This document shows, piece after piece, positions 23,460 through 34,535 of a DNA stretch of 64,000 bases. Made by a program: the position numbers and the translations under genes. Source of the stretch: Chaetoderma sp. LZ-2023a (taxonomy: Eukaryota > Mollusca > Caudofoveata > Chaetodermatida > Chaetodermatidae); the NCBI GenBank assembly GCA_034401795.1, contig CM067373.1:42609142-42673141 (forward strand). Reading direction: 5' to 3'. Positions within the stretch are counted from its first letter, which is position 1. Every line of letters begins with the position of its first letter. The notes beneath the pieces were generated by a model. The model searched no databases. It saw only the letters and a list, made by a program, of their open reading frames with translations, and had not been told where the DNA came from.

Positions 23460-23575
23460 ATACAGAGTCGTAGTTTATCAATGGGAGGGTTGGTGGGATG
23501 GATACGGAGGCGTAGTTTATCAATGGGAGGGTTAGTAGGATGGGCACTGAGACGTAGTTTGTAAATGGAAGCGTT
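23460..23575. repeat. Short tandem, about 40-50 bp units, 2-3 copies
   Basis: TAGTTTATCAATGGGAGGGTT occurs twice (about 23471 and 23514; written here as 21 bases only in part: TAGTTTATCAATGGGAGGG). A third diverged copy follows with TAGTTTGTAAATGG. Confidence 0.75.
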
Positions 23576-23738
23576 TCGCTGAGGCGCAAATTAATAAGGC
23601 TGTATTCTCCGTCCCGCATAATAACTTTCTCCGAGGAATATAATATTAGGCAGGTGTCTCTAGCACGGCTCAAATACATAGCACAAGTGTCCACAAGTAT
23701 GGTATACATGCATCCGATCAATAACGTAATTTCCGTAC

Positions 23739-23825
23739 ACTCTGATTTTGAAAACGATTTAACTGAAAGCTGTCGGTGTCTAAGGCAACAACACCCAGTC
23801 AAAATTGTTTTCAGAAAGATGTATG
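23739..23825. mobile_element. Possible MITE-A core relic
   Basis: TTTTGAAAACGATTTAACTG and the partly complementary CAGTCAAAATTGTTTTCAG flank a loop with GGCAACAACACC. The pattern matches the MITE-A core but with many changes. Confidence 0.35.
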
Positions 23826-24580
23826 ATGCTGTATATAGGTCGTTTCTTCTGAACCATGTTTTCTATGAATTCAGCCGTAACTGTGTGTGAAATCCGGATA
23901 GGATGTGCACTGCTATTCACCAAGGATGCGTGGCCACAACACTTGATGATTCTGGAGTGGCTTAGTTTCACAATAACCGAGTGTTTTTGAACAGATTCTG
24001 TCGATTAACGAGTCCGTTTGGACGCGCTTATGTCCCCACATTACAAAGCACGTGCAATGATTTCATGGCCCAAATGCGCAATGTGCTCGTGCATTTACTG
24101 TCACGCGCGTGCGTTTAGTGTCACGTTAGCGGGGAATGAATGCGAACGGATTGTTAGAGAGACTTCAACTAAGGGCAGCTGATTTTTTTTAGTGTCAGAA
24201 ACATATTTCAGGATTAGCTGGCGTGTTAACCACATTGACCACATCAAGGCAGATTACGAACCATTGGTCTCAAGCTGTTTGTTGTACGAAGCCTCTTGTA
24301 TGTGATCGTATCGTCCTTAGTCATAAAGTGAATGACCATAGATATGATTTTGTGGTCACGTAACAGCGTGTTTGATTTGTCCACCGTTCAAAGGGAGAAT
24401 GTCGTTTGAAGCAGTAGATCAGGATTTGCTGCCTGTTGAAGGAAGTGTAAGAGCGTATCATCTGCAATACAGACTGACAGGCCGAGACTAACGTGGCCAG
24501 GGAGGCCATATTGGGAGTTATGTGAACAATCTAAGTACATGACTTAATTAACCCCAACCCCACCCCCCCCCCCCCCGCCA
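23826..24580. other. Unassigned spacer
   Basis: No recognisable feature. A short C run lies at about 24564-24576. Confidence 0.4.
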
Positions 24581-24581
24581 T

Positions 24582-24625
24582 ACACACACGCACGCACGCA
24601 CGCACGCTCGCACGCACGCACGCAC
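24582..24625. repeat. (CGCA)n microsatellite
   Basis: About ten CGCA units with one CTCG break. Confidence 0.9.
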
Positions 24626-24937
24626 TAATCATCTTATTCATTGGTATGGTCAACCATCAATCAGTTGAAGAGAGAAGCGGTATCATTTGTGTAAAGGATG
24701 AGATGGGAACGAGTTCCATTATATATTTATCTGTACCTTATTTCATCAAACCCGACAAGAATTACTATCTCCATATTACTAGAGAAGAACTAGCTTCTTC
24801 AAATTCCATAAGGTCTTGAACAACAATGCATATAGTTCCTATCAAAACTCTGTCGCCTTGTTAGTGTGATTACTACCTCTCTCCAACGTGGATGAAAAAG
24901 CCGCACAAATACGGACAAACAAACAAATAACAAACTG

Positions 24938-25112
<175 letters not shown>

Positions 25113-25696
25113 TGACTGACTGAGGGACGGACGGACTTATTGACTCGCTGACTCACTCACTGACTGACTCACTGCGGTCCGGCCCCCAACCCCCTGACCG
25201 CCCGCCTGACCAACATGCATGTTGTTCGCATGTTGTGCTTACGTAATACAGCCACAAACTAAGCCGATTTCGCCAACCGACTATAGGTAGTCGTACAGTC
25301 TGGTCAGGTAGTCGGCTCAGTTTGAGCAGAGTAGTCGGCCCGATTAAATAGCCGACTAGACTGGACCTGGAGATCAGCTATTCCATAACATGTTAAGGAT
25401 TTTCGGGCTGAATTGGTCGGCCAGACTGTGAAATATGCCTGTGTGCGCGAGACCAGACACGGCCATCATATATTTGTTGGCCAGATCAGATAGATGACAC
25501 GCTCAAAATGGCATGGTCAGGTGAGGCAGATGACACGCTCAAAATGACGAATCAAATGCCGCAACTGTTCTCGTCTGATCAACCAAGGTTTCGTCCATGT
25601 TGAACGACGCTTCTGCCCGCTATTCCACACTGACAGTAACAATATGGCAGCAAAGATTTCTAATTTCCCTGTCTTCCGCCTGGAACTTCTACAGTG

Positions 25697-25966
25697 AATA
25701 GATCTTGTAGAAGGCCTAGATCGTGTAGAATTCCTAGATCTTGTAGAATTCCTAGATTTTGTAGAGGGCCTAGATCTTGTAGAAGGCCTAGATCTTGTAG
25801 AAGGCCTAGATCTTGTAGAAGGCCCAGATCTTATAGAAGGCCTAAATCTTGTAGAAGGCTTATGTCTTGTAGAAGGCCTAGATCTTGTAGAAGGCTTAGA
25901 TCTTGTAGAAGGCCTAGATCTTGGAGAAGGCCTAGATTTTGTAGAACGCCTAAATCTGGTAGAAAG
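25697..25966. repeat. 18-bp tandem repeat, about 15 copies
   Basis: Unit GATCTTGTAGAAGGCCTA. The unit is a multiple of three, so both strands keep an open frame (PSTRSR-type hexapeptide on the minus strand, CRRPRS-type on the plus strand). No flanking coding context supports a gene. Confidence 0.95.
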
Positions 25967-26295
25967 TGTCGAAATTTCAACAAACAAAATATACAGAATA
26001 TATACTGAATCGGTTCAGTGCCAGACCGCTTTATGCTAGGTATACACCAACCCATTATCCCAGACCAGACCCAACTGTCCGCTGTCTGTAGTCGTTGGGC
26101 AGACTCGCTCTCAGCAGCGCGTTCCGCAAACTGGGGTTGATACAATGGACTAGGTCATCGTATGTAAGGCCTGCACCTAGCGACCAAATTGTGAACCACA
26201 CACCTAACGAGAAAAGTGCGAACCATGTTGAGTTATCTTAACGGGCCACACCTCAAATTAATTTCCCGCTGATTGTCAGTGTAAGATCTAAGCTC

Positions 26296-26296
<1 letters not shown>

Positions 26297-26342
<46 letters not shown>

Positions 26343-26380
26343 CCAACCAACCAACCAACCAACCAACCAACCAATCAACT
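26297..26380. repeat. (AAC)n-(CAAC)n microsatellite
   Basis: About 16 CAA units then about eight CAAC units with late substitutions. Confidence 0.95.
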
Positions 26381-26441
26381 AACCAATACCACCACCGCCG
26401 ACGCCGCCACCGCCATCACCACCACATCACCACCACCACTG

Positions 26442-26551
26442 GTGAACAACAACAACAACAATAACAATAACAATAACAATAACAATAACAATAACAATAA
26501 CAATAACAATAACAATAACAACAACAACAACAACAACAGCAGCATCGATAT

Positions 26552-26588
<37 letters not shown>

Positions 26589-26592
26589 TACA

Positions 26593-26660
<68 letters not shown>
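26442..26660. repeat. Compound (AAC)/(AACAAT)/(CAG)/(TAC) microsatellite
   Basis: AAC, then AACAAT hexamers, AAC, CAG (about 12) and TAC (about 24). A SINE head follows the TAC run directly, as at the 54-kb cluster. Confidence 0.95.
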
Positions 26661-26872
26661 GGTAGACTACTCGGCTCCCAAATGCTAGGCGAATAGGTGC
26701 CATAGAATGGGCTGGGTTCGATCAGCCTCGCTCAGGTAAAAAATTAAAAAATTACATTCCAATGATCATATGATGACTGTGCTATATCCTAGTGCCAGTG
26801 CGTCGTCAATGACAGGGTTCCTAGAACTAATGCTTGACAATAATAAAAATTACTACTACGAAGGTATAATTC
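26661..26872 (+). mobile_element. tRNA-derived SINE copy 3
   Basis: GGTAGACTACTCGGCTCCCA head, CTAGGCGAATAGGTGCC, degraded box B GGGTTCGATCAGCC (about 26715), body AATTACATTCCAATGATC, core CCAGTGCGTCGTCAATGAC (20 bases or fewer) and tail GACAATAATAAAAATTACTACTAC. The order of blocks is the same as in copies 1 and 2. Confidence 0.85.
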
Positions 26873-26989
26873 AGATACACGTGCCATCTTGAAATATTGA
26901 TTGTTATTATGTGAGAAGTGTTAATCGTTGATTAGCTCCATGAACGCCGATGATTTAATTGGCCAGACTCAAGTTTGGGGACACCATAC

Positions 26990-27195
26990 ATATGAAGACA
27001 GGACAGTCGAGTCATCGGGTAGGCTATACACCACCAGATCATCCATGACCTTGTCGACTCCCGATTCACTTTTTTAATCGGCGCTCATCGGCCGACTAAC
27101 GCCAATTTTCAGTCGGTGTACGGCCATACACCACCAGATTAACACTAACTGGTCGACCAATTACTTGTCTGGCAGACTAGAATCAGGTAGTGTAT
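26990..27195. repeat. Short imperfect direct repeat
   Basis: TACACCACCAGAT occurs at about 27027 and 27127, followed each time by GTCGACC/GTCGACT words. Similar ATACACCAA text occurs near 26041. Possible degraded dispersed element. Confidence 0.3.
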
Positions 27196-27267
27196 ACCCA
27201 GAATAAGACAACTGAAAAGGTTTCAGCAATATGTACAAGTGCAATTTGGATTAATATACTGATTACC

Positions 27268-27513
27268 TCAGAGGTAAGCAGGCGTCTCCGGCAAAACGTA
27301 ATACAAGAACTGGCCCTCTGCGCAAGGTGTTTCACAACCGGTTCCTAAGTTGCGGTAGAATGCCACGCAGTTCGCCGCTAATCGTAATCCTGTTGAACGG
27401 AGATTGAGTTCTGAGTTCGTTGTTGACAGAGAAAACTCGGAATAGACAGATTTGAGTTGGAGTAAAAGCGGGAAAAGTGGTGCGGCTGTTGTTAGAATCA
27501 CATCCGTACGCTA
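27268..27513 (-). other. Weak open frame with a hydrophobic start, possible exon
   Basis: An open stretch on the minus strand runs from after a TAG (about 27513) to a TGA at about 27265. It has no ATG at its start; the first in-frame alternative start is GTG. It encodes a hydrophobic segment (APLFPLLLQLKSVYS), then a part with three Cys around CVAFYRNLGTGCETPC. It could be an internal exon of an extracellular protein, but there is no clear splice pair and no family match I can name. Confidence 0.15.
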
Positions 27514-28445
27514 CCCGAGCCCGAGCTGCTCGTCAGTGTTAAAACACAAATATTAGGACAGGTCGTCATTTCATCTCCCCGATAGAGAGAGCCTTAGAAC
27601 GAAGTGAAACACGAGACAAGTGACTGTCCTCTGTATGCGGAATATGTAAATGTTATTTTACATACAGGCAAACACACCTGCGATAAACGACCGTCCTAGA
27701 TAGCATCAACAACGGTCACTAAACACATCTTGCCGCGTAAGACAAGACCGTTGATATAATTCAAAACATTTTGGGGCCAAATTCATATGTAAAACAGGTG
27801 GTCTGTCAAATAAATACCTGCTTTAATGAACCATCTAGGTTAACGAACTACCATTTTGTGGTCCCAAATGACAGGTGGGTTTCAGAATACATTTGGTTGT
27901 GCAGGTAATTAATGTCAAACAGACGTGATCTTGTTGATTCTACAGGTGATTAGTACAAAGGTGAGAGAGATTGTGAGATTTAAATTACACGTGGCGCAGA
28001 TTGGAGACACTATTAATGCCTAGTGTTCTCTATGACATCCGGCATGGGTTCTGAGACAGATAATGTATATACACCTTTCCCACATTGCCGTCACGATTAG
28101 CTTAGCTTTCCAATGATGCACGTATGACTTCAATCATATAATGGTTTTAGTTCTTCATATAAACAGCGTAAAGTGCGTCTTATTTGAGCATAATGGTAAA
28201 ATGATGCTGTTTTCGCGTCGGTTGGAACATTTACCAGCCAGAAGTTGTTGGCGCAATGCATTGTGGGAAGGTATTTCCCCAGAATACGCCAATGTGGGAA
28301 AGATCTCTTCAGATGGTGACGGTCGTACCAAAGCCCCTTTCCTGTCGGATCTACATCATTTGATTGTGATGTCTGATAACAAGTGTGGTGTCCTGTCTAT
28401 TACGTCAGATCGCATCTCCGCATTAGATAACTGAAATAATTTTGC
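27514..28445. other. Unassigned spacer
   Basis: Contains an ATG-initiated 97-codon frame (28141-28434) that matches nothing I recognise and ends just before a minisatellite. No promoter or splice context supports it. Confidence 0.35.
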
Positions 28446-28449
28446 AGAC

Positions 28450-29370
28450 AAATCCCAGCTTTCACTTCCTACCGAGGAACTTTCTCTCCGACCTTTCACT
28501 TCCCACTGAGGAGCTTTCTCTCCCACCTTTCACTTCCCACTGAGGAACCTTCTCCTCTACCTGTCACTTCCCACTGAGTAATCTTCTCTCCCATCTTTCA
28601 CTTCCCACTGAGGAACTTTCTCTCATACCATTCAGTTCCCACTGAGGAACTATCTCCCCTATCTTTCACTTCCCACTGAGGAACTTTCTCTCATACCATT
28701 CAGTTCCCACTGAGGAACTATCTCTCCTACCTTTCACTTCCCACTGAGGAGTTTTCTCTCCTATCTTTCACTTCCCACTGAGGGGCTTTCTCTCCCACCT
28801 TTCACTTCCCACTGAGGAACCTTCGCTCCCCTCTCACTTCCACTGAGGGGCTTGCTCCCCCACCTTTCACTCCACCACTGAGGAGCTTTCTCTCCTACCT
28901 TTCACTTCCCACTGAGGAACTTTCTCCTCTACCTTTCACTTCCCACTGATGAACCTTCTCTCCCACCTTTCACTTCCCACTGAGGAACTTTCTCTCATAC
29001 CATTCAGTTCCCACTGAGGAACTATCTCTCCTATCTTTCACTACCCACTGAGGAACCTTCTCCTCTACCTTTCACTTCCCACTGAGGAACCTTCTTTCCC
29101 AGATTTCACTTCCAACTGAGGAATTTTCTCTCCTACCTTTCACTTCCAACTGAAGGATTTTTCTCTCCCAGCTTTGACTTTCCACTGAGGATCTTTCTCT
29201 CTCACCTTTCACTTCCCACTGAGGGACTTTCTCTCCCACATTTCACTTCCCACTGAGGGACTTTCTCTCCCACCTTTCACTTCCCACTGAGGGACTTTCT
29301 CTCATACCTTTCACTTCCCAATGAGGGACTTTCTCTCATACCTTTCACTTCCATCTGAGGATCTTTCTCT
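28450..29370. repeat. 34-bp minisatellite, about 27 copies
   Basis: Pyrimidine-rich unit with CTTTCACTTCCCACTGAGGA and a CTTTCTCTCCCAC part. Units vary by substitutions and a few 1-3 bp indels, so the array looks older than the 38-bp array at 3.8 kb. Confidence 0.95.
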
Positions 29371-29491
29371 GCTGCCAAATGAAATGCAAGATACATTCAC
29401 AGTACACTATAGTGGTGACGTGCGGGGTCAGTTTCAGACATCAGTTGGAAAGCAAACAAGGTAAGTTAAGTTTGGTCTTTTCGGTTACATG

Positions 29492-29515
29492 CCCCCCCCC
29501 CCCCCCTCCCCCACT
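29492..29515. repeat. Poly-C tract
   Basis: Run of C with one T, inside otherwise unique sequence. Confidence 0.9.
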
Positions 29516-29993
29516 GGGATGACTTAGTAATGTCCACATTTTACGCACGTGATTGTGCGGGACCTGTAATATAACAAAGCTAATATAAGCCGTTGTTCCT
29601 GAATGAAGTAAGCCACTTGAAATGCATTCATATCTTATTGAGCAAATATTTATCAAATTTACCTGAGAAGATGAGGGTGTTTGCGGTTGGATTATCACCC
29701 TACCACCCACCCTCTTCCGAACCAGTCTCCTACATCGTCGATGTTGGCCAGTTCTGTTATGCGGGACGGTATACTGTTGCCTGGCCGTTCTTGGTAAACA
29801 TGGAATTGAGATTGGAACATACCCCTAGCTGCGCCGATCATAGGCAAATGTTTGCTATAATATTTGGGAATAATAAGTCGCTGGTTGTCAGGATACGTCT
29901 CGGATTGTTCCGCTGTATGTATAATTATGTTAACAGTATTTAGTACAGCATTGCACTCTCTCATGACTCGCGAATAAAAGAGACGACTCTGTG

Positions 29994-30184
29994 CAGGGCA
30001 GCTTAACCTGGCCACGGCTGGGCACGAAAATAATGGTCTAAGAACAGCCTAGTCTATGCAGGGTAACATAACCTGGCCAGTCAGGGCACGGGGATAAAGG
30101 CCTAAGAACATACTCTATACATGGTAGCATAGCCTAATCAGCGCAGGGCACGGGGATAATGACGTAAGAACATATTGTGTATGG
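29994..30184. repeat. Tandem repeat of about 62 bp, 3 copies
   Basis: Shared words are GCAGGG, ACCTGGCCA, GGGCACG, GGATAA and TAAGAACA, in the same order three times. Confidence 0.8.
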
Positions 30185-30189
30185 TGGTA

Positions 30190-30413
30190 TGAGGTGATGG
30201 AGAGATAGAGAGGGAGGGAGAAAGGTCAAGGAAATAAAATGAGAAAGAGCGGGAGGGATCGAGAGGGAAGAGGGGAGAGAGAGAGAGGTGGTGAGGGGAG
30301 GGTGAGGGAGAGAGCGGACGGAGATGGTGGAGGGAGGGAGGAAAGAGTGAGTGAGGGAGATAGGGAGGGATGGTGGGTGTGGTGGAGGGAGGGATGGACG
30401 GAGGAGTGCAGGT

Positions 30414-30463
<50 letters not shown>

Positions 30464-30470
30464 TAGTGGT
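30190..30470. repeat. Polypurine tract ending in (GA)n
   Basis: About 280 bp mostly A and G on the + strand. It ends with about 21 GA units. The Ser/Leu/Pro-rich and Arg/Glu-rich frames are compositional. Confidence 0.9.
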
Positions 30471-31480
30471 TAGGCCACTGTTCGGAATTTGCCTGTTCCG
30501 TTCAATCAATAAGTCAGTGCGCAGGTATCGACTTTACAAAACGATTTCTCTATGCCCGTACATTACGTCTGGCGGAGAATAGCTTAATGATTCATTATTT
30601 GTACCTGGGATTATTCTGATGATTAATTAGGTTAATCCGTTGATTCCTAAGCGGACTTGTATTATGTTTGTACAGTCAAAACCAGTTCGTATTCATTTCA
30701 TTAGGTAATCTTCAAGCAGGTAAGTTGAAGTGATATATGGACTTCTAGATAATAACATAGGAGTCTACATTCTACATTCTCATCAGAACTTGTACTCGTT
30801 TTGTGATTGTAAATATTATCATTCATTATCCTGTCGTCCATGTTCGCCACTGTAGTGAATCGTGTAATCGCGCAGGGAGTGCCTTGGAATGCAAGCGCTG
30901 TTTATCGACCATCATTAAGATCAGGATGTTCTTGACCTGACTGCGTTGAACCAGAGTTGTTACGTTCAGTGGAAACATTCAAACATTCGTAACGTTGCAG
31001 GATTTATTCTATGCAATTTCAGTCCAGTTTTAACGCTGTGACTGTGTGACGTTTACGCCTTCCAGACAACACAGTGTGTCGTCTAGAGAATGACATTTTC
31101 AACTACTGGGCGACAAGACATTTTCAAATTTTGTTTAGGATTACAGACATTTTTTCTATGTAATCAACAAAATATTCCCTACATTGCAAGAAATATTCTT
31201 TTGAATACACTATAGACTCTAACGTACTCTAATAATCTCTTTGCGGATCCTTATTCAATCACCACACAGGCGAATCCCTTACCTATGATGTCATTTTGAC
31301 TTTTCGAATAGAATGGAGAAGCTGGTAGTCCAAAGTAAACTGGCAACCATATTGGTGTGCTGGCTTAGCAATCGTTTCAATGTCAAATGGCAAAGTTGAA
31401 CCGCATGAGAAGGCCACCCTCTCTCGTGGCGTGATGCGACTTTGGCACAACACGAGCTTGCAAAGTTATAGTGTAAATTG
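30471..31480. other. Unassigned spacer
   Basis: No feature recognised. The right part (31318-31480) may contain more of the Gypsy RT upstream of the recognisable part, but it is too changed to call. Confidence 0.35.
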
Positions 31481-32178
31481 GATGCCAATTTCGGATTTCG
31501 ACAGGTATCACGTCACCAGACCATACGTCATTCACCACATTTCATTGGGGATGTCGCTATCCCCGGAATCCTTTCAGAAGCAATTGGCCAGGGTCTTTGA
31601 TGGTCTTCCTGGTGCATTGTGCCAGATGGATTTTGTCCTGATATCAGATTGCTCGGAAAATGAGCATGATTCGCGAGTGTGTCCTGTCCGGGCTCGGATA
31701 CAAAAAGCTGGTTAACACTTAACGACACAAGTGAATGCTCCAAGTTAAGTTTCTCGGTCATGTTTGACATGAGCATGGCATTCAAGCAGATCATTCGAAA
31801 GTACAATCCATAGTGGACAAGCCTGCCCCAACTAATGCTACAGTGGTCCATAATGGACATGCTGGCCGCAACTAACGCTACCGCGGTCCATAGTGGACAT
31901 GCCTGCCCAAACTAATGCTACAGCGGTCAATAGTGGACATGCCTGCCCCAACTAATGTTACAGCGGTCCATAGTGGACATGCCTGACCCAACTAATACGA
32001 AAGCGGTCCATAGTGGACATGCTGGCCAAAACTAATGCTGCAGCGGTCCGTAGTGGACATGCCTGCCCAAACTAATGCTACAGCGGTCCGTATTTTTGGG
32101 GAAGGTGAACCAGGCTCAACCAGCTTGGAAAGTCCATACCAAATTCGGCAGAACAAACCAAACTTTTGCGGGACTAGA
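31481..32178 (+). pseudogene. Ty3/Gypsy LTR-retrotransposon pol fragment (reverse transcriptase to connection region)
   Basis: Decayed Gypsy pol in more than one frame. Visible motifs are SPESFQKQ followed by FDGLPGALCQMDFVLI (31562-31645), then VRARIQKAG, a frame change, VKFLGHV (about 31743-31763) with a stop after it, GIQADHSKVQSIVDKPAPTN (31776-31835), a 40-bp array, then FLGKVNQ and, one frame away, QLGKSIPNSAEQTKLLRD ending in TAG at 32175-32177. The order matches the RT fingers-to-connection of Gypsy elements. The catalytic pair normally read as DD after the hydrophobic turn is DF here (31629-31634), so the enzyme is dead. No LTR, protease, integrase or gag was found. Confidence 0.9.
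31803..32095. repeat. 40-bp minisatellite inside the Gypsy pol fragment
   Basis: About seven units of 40 bp. The unit contains CATAGTGGACATGCCTGCCC and AACTAATGCTACAGCGGT. The unit is the pol coding segment for SIVDMPAPTNATAV in its own flank. The bases before and after the array are the continuous pol sequence. Confidence 0.95.
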
Positions 32179-32179
32179 T

Positions 32180-32368
32180 AGTATTTGGATTTGACTGGGT
32201 GCCGACTATAGTTTTAAGATATTCAACAAAATGTTTATTAAATAGTAAATGGCGGACTTCAATGCTCATTACAGAGCTAGATACGTCATTCATTATGCAT
32301 TATGATTGTGACGTCAGTCTACACATGACGTCATATATTTGAGTGACAGATCGGATCCATCTATTCTC
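32180..32368 (-). mobile_element. MITE-A partial copy, reverse orientation
   Basis: Starts with TTTGACTGGGTGCC and the arm TTTAAGATATTCAACA. Then ATTTATTAAATAG, GAGCTAGATACGTCATTC, TGACGTCA-type sites, GAGTGACAGATCGGATCC and CATCTATT. It abuts the Gypsy fragment directly. The left hairpin arm is mostly lost. Confidence 0.75.
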
Positions 32369-33040
32369 TGCTATATCTGTGGCCGCGATTGGATGGCGGT
32401 TTAATTCATTAGCTAATTAGAGCTATTGACAAAGCAGGCGCATAGAGCAGCCACAATGAGGATCAAACTCCCCAATGGAAAGCGTTAATAGTAAGATTTC
32501 TATGGGATCGCCCCATTCGCGAGTCACGGGGAACAGACTAGTGTGTTACGTCCAATGTTGATTCTAATTAAGACCGGATATCGTACGTTAACCTCTCCAT
32601 AATCTATGGCCCATGTACCCAAGTGGTCTATTGCGCGGGTTTAAACTAAGCGTGTGTCGTTACATACTTTAAAACGGAAGCTTTGTTTGTGGATCATCCC
32701 GGTGTGATCAGAATACTAATGACGTCCGACTCCGGTTTGTAATCCGTAAACATCCACAGCGTGGCTAGAATAACTTGTGTAGTAATTAGTTCATGACAGG
32801 CATGATTGACTAATGAATTAATTAACTCTCGCTATATGAGTATGTCTATTTGTTTGCGTGAGTTAGTGCGTACGTGCGTAGTAAAAGTGTTCATCAGTGT
32901 GCCGCCAGGTCGTCCGATTGTTCATCTGTTCACATAAATATGCGTGACAAGCTAATAAATTGGCCTTAGCTGCGCAAATGTACCCCCCCCCCCCACCCCC
33001 GTACTCCACCATCCCCCATCACGATCACAGCCGTATACAA
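32369..33040. other. Unassigned spacer
   Basis: No recognised gene. A C run and short CCACC words lie at about 32982-33015. Confidence 0.4.
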
Positions 33041-33120
33041 ATACGGGTGGTGGTGGGTTGGTTTGGTGGAGTGGGTGGGTGTGTGGGTGGGTGGGTGGGT
33101 GGTGGTGGTGAGGAGGTGGG
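33041..33120 (+). other. G-rich GGTGGGT tract with quadruplex potential
   Basis: At least eight runs of three G separated by one to three bases. Confidence 0.65.
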
Positions 33121-33494
33121 ATATAGTATATCTAATTTAAAAGCTCATATTCACATCAGAATGCTTGAAAATTAAATTGTTCAACTGCTATACTTTTAGA
33201 GTCTTATCGTATGTACCACAATGTAATGAAATGAAATAAATCTGAACATATGATGATTTCATTCCGTATAAATTAATATCAATTTTCTAAGATGTGAACT
33301 TGAATAACAGACTCGTTCCAACTTCCCAACTAAAATGTTATATTGATTTATACTGAGTGAAACTGTCATGTGCTAAGATTTATTCGTTTCATTACAGATA
33401 CACAATTTAAGCCGTTAAAAATATTTAACAAATTAATTTTTACGCATTCTGGTGCGAACGTGTGCCTTTAACGCAGGATGCAAATACCATGTAC

Positions 33495-34425
33495 AGAATC
33501 TGTAAGCTAAAGCAAGATACAGGAGTCTCATTCAATGTCTGTAAGCTAAAGCAAGATACAGGCGTCTCATTCAATGTCTGTAAGCTAAAGCAAGATACAG
33601 GCGTCTCATACAATGTCTGTAAGCTAAAACAAGATGCAGGCGTCTCATTCAATGTCTGTAAGCTAAAGCAAGATACAGGCGTCTCATACAATGTCTGTAA
33701 GCTAAAGCAAGATACAGAAGACTCATACAAGGTATGTAAGCTAAAGCAAGATACAGGCGTCTCATTCAATGTCTGTAAGCTAAAGCAAGATACAAGCGTC
33801 TCATTCAATGTCGGTAAGCTAAAGCAAGATACAAGCGTCTCATTCAATGTCGGTAAGCTAAAGCAAGATACAGGAGTCTCATACAAGGTCTGTAGGCTAA
33901 AGCAAGATACAGGAGTCTCATAAAGGTCTGTAAGCTAAAGCAAGATACAGGAGTCTCATATAATGTATGTAGGCTAAAGCAAGATACAAGAGTCTCATAC
34001 AAGGTCTTAGGCTAAAGCAAGTTACAGGCGTCTTATACAATGTATGAACACTAAAGCAAGATACAAGAGTCTCATACAATGTCTGTAAGCTAAAGCAAGA
34101 TACAGGAGTCTCATACAATGTCTGTAAGCTAAAACAAGATACAGGAGTCTCATACAACGCCTGTAAGCTAAAGCAAGATACAGGAGTCTCATACAACGCC
34201 TGTAAGCTAAAGCAAGATACAAGAGTCTCATACAATGTCTGTAACCTAAAGCAAGATACATGTGTCTCATACAATGTCTGTAAGCTAAAGCAAGATACAG
34301 GAGTCTCATACAACGCCTGTAAGCTAAAGCAAGATACAGGAGTCTCATACAATGTCTTTAAGCTAAAGCAAGATACAGGAGTTTGATATAAGGTATGTAA
34401 GCTAAAGCAAGATAAAAGAGTAATT
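33495..34425. repeat. 39-bp minisatellite, about 24 copies
   Basis: Unit has GTCTGTAAGCTAAAGCAAGA followed by TACAGGAGTCTCATACAAT. Being 13 codons long, it keeps frames open on both strands: KLKQDTGVS-type on plus and ETPVSCFSLQ-type on minus. A small indel at about 33921 shifts the frame. The right end decays near 34425. No coding context flanks it. Confidence 0.95.
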
Positions 34426-34459
34426 TAAAGCAGTAGCGATTTTCAGAAGACTCCAAAAT

Positions 34460-34535
34460 TATAGGGACGGTTACTAGTCAGTGTACACATTGTGATATGG
34501 ACGGTTACCAGTCAGTGTACACATTGTGATATGGG
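34460..34535. repeat. 34-bp repeat, 2 copies, probable ancestor of the 46-bp unit
   Basis: Two units with CGGTTAC, GTCAGTGTACACATTGTGATATGG (shown here only as GTCAGTGTACAC and TTGTGATATGG). The start CGGkTACTA and end TGATATGG match the 46-bp unit that follows, which has about 12 bp more in the middle. Confidence 0.8.

Noticed and set aside
25517..26145. Repeat protein frames across the 18-bp array
   Set aside because: The unit is a multiple of three, so frames stay open on both strands by chance. No flanking coding support.
28141..28434. 97-codon ATG frame
   Set aside because: No family match, no promoter or splice context. About the length expected by chance in a 64-kb window.
29593..30015. 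Overlapping frames of 116 and 106 codons on opposite strands
   Set aside because: Chance-length frames without recognisable features. The strands contradict each other.
33440..34352. KLKQDTGVS / ETPVSCFSL repeat proteins
   Set aside because: A 39-bp minisatellite read on both strands. A 2-bp deletion near 33921 breaks the frame.
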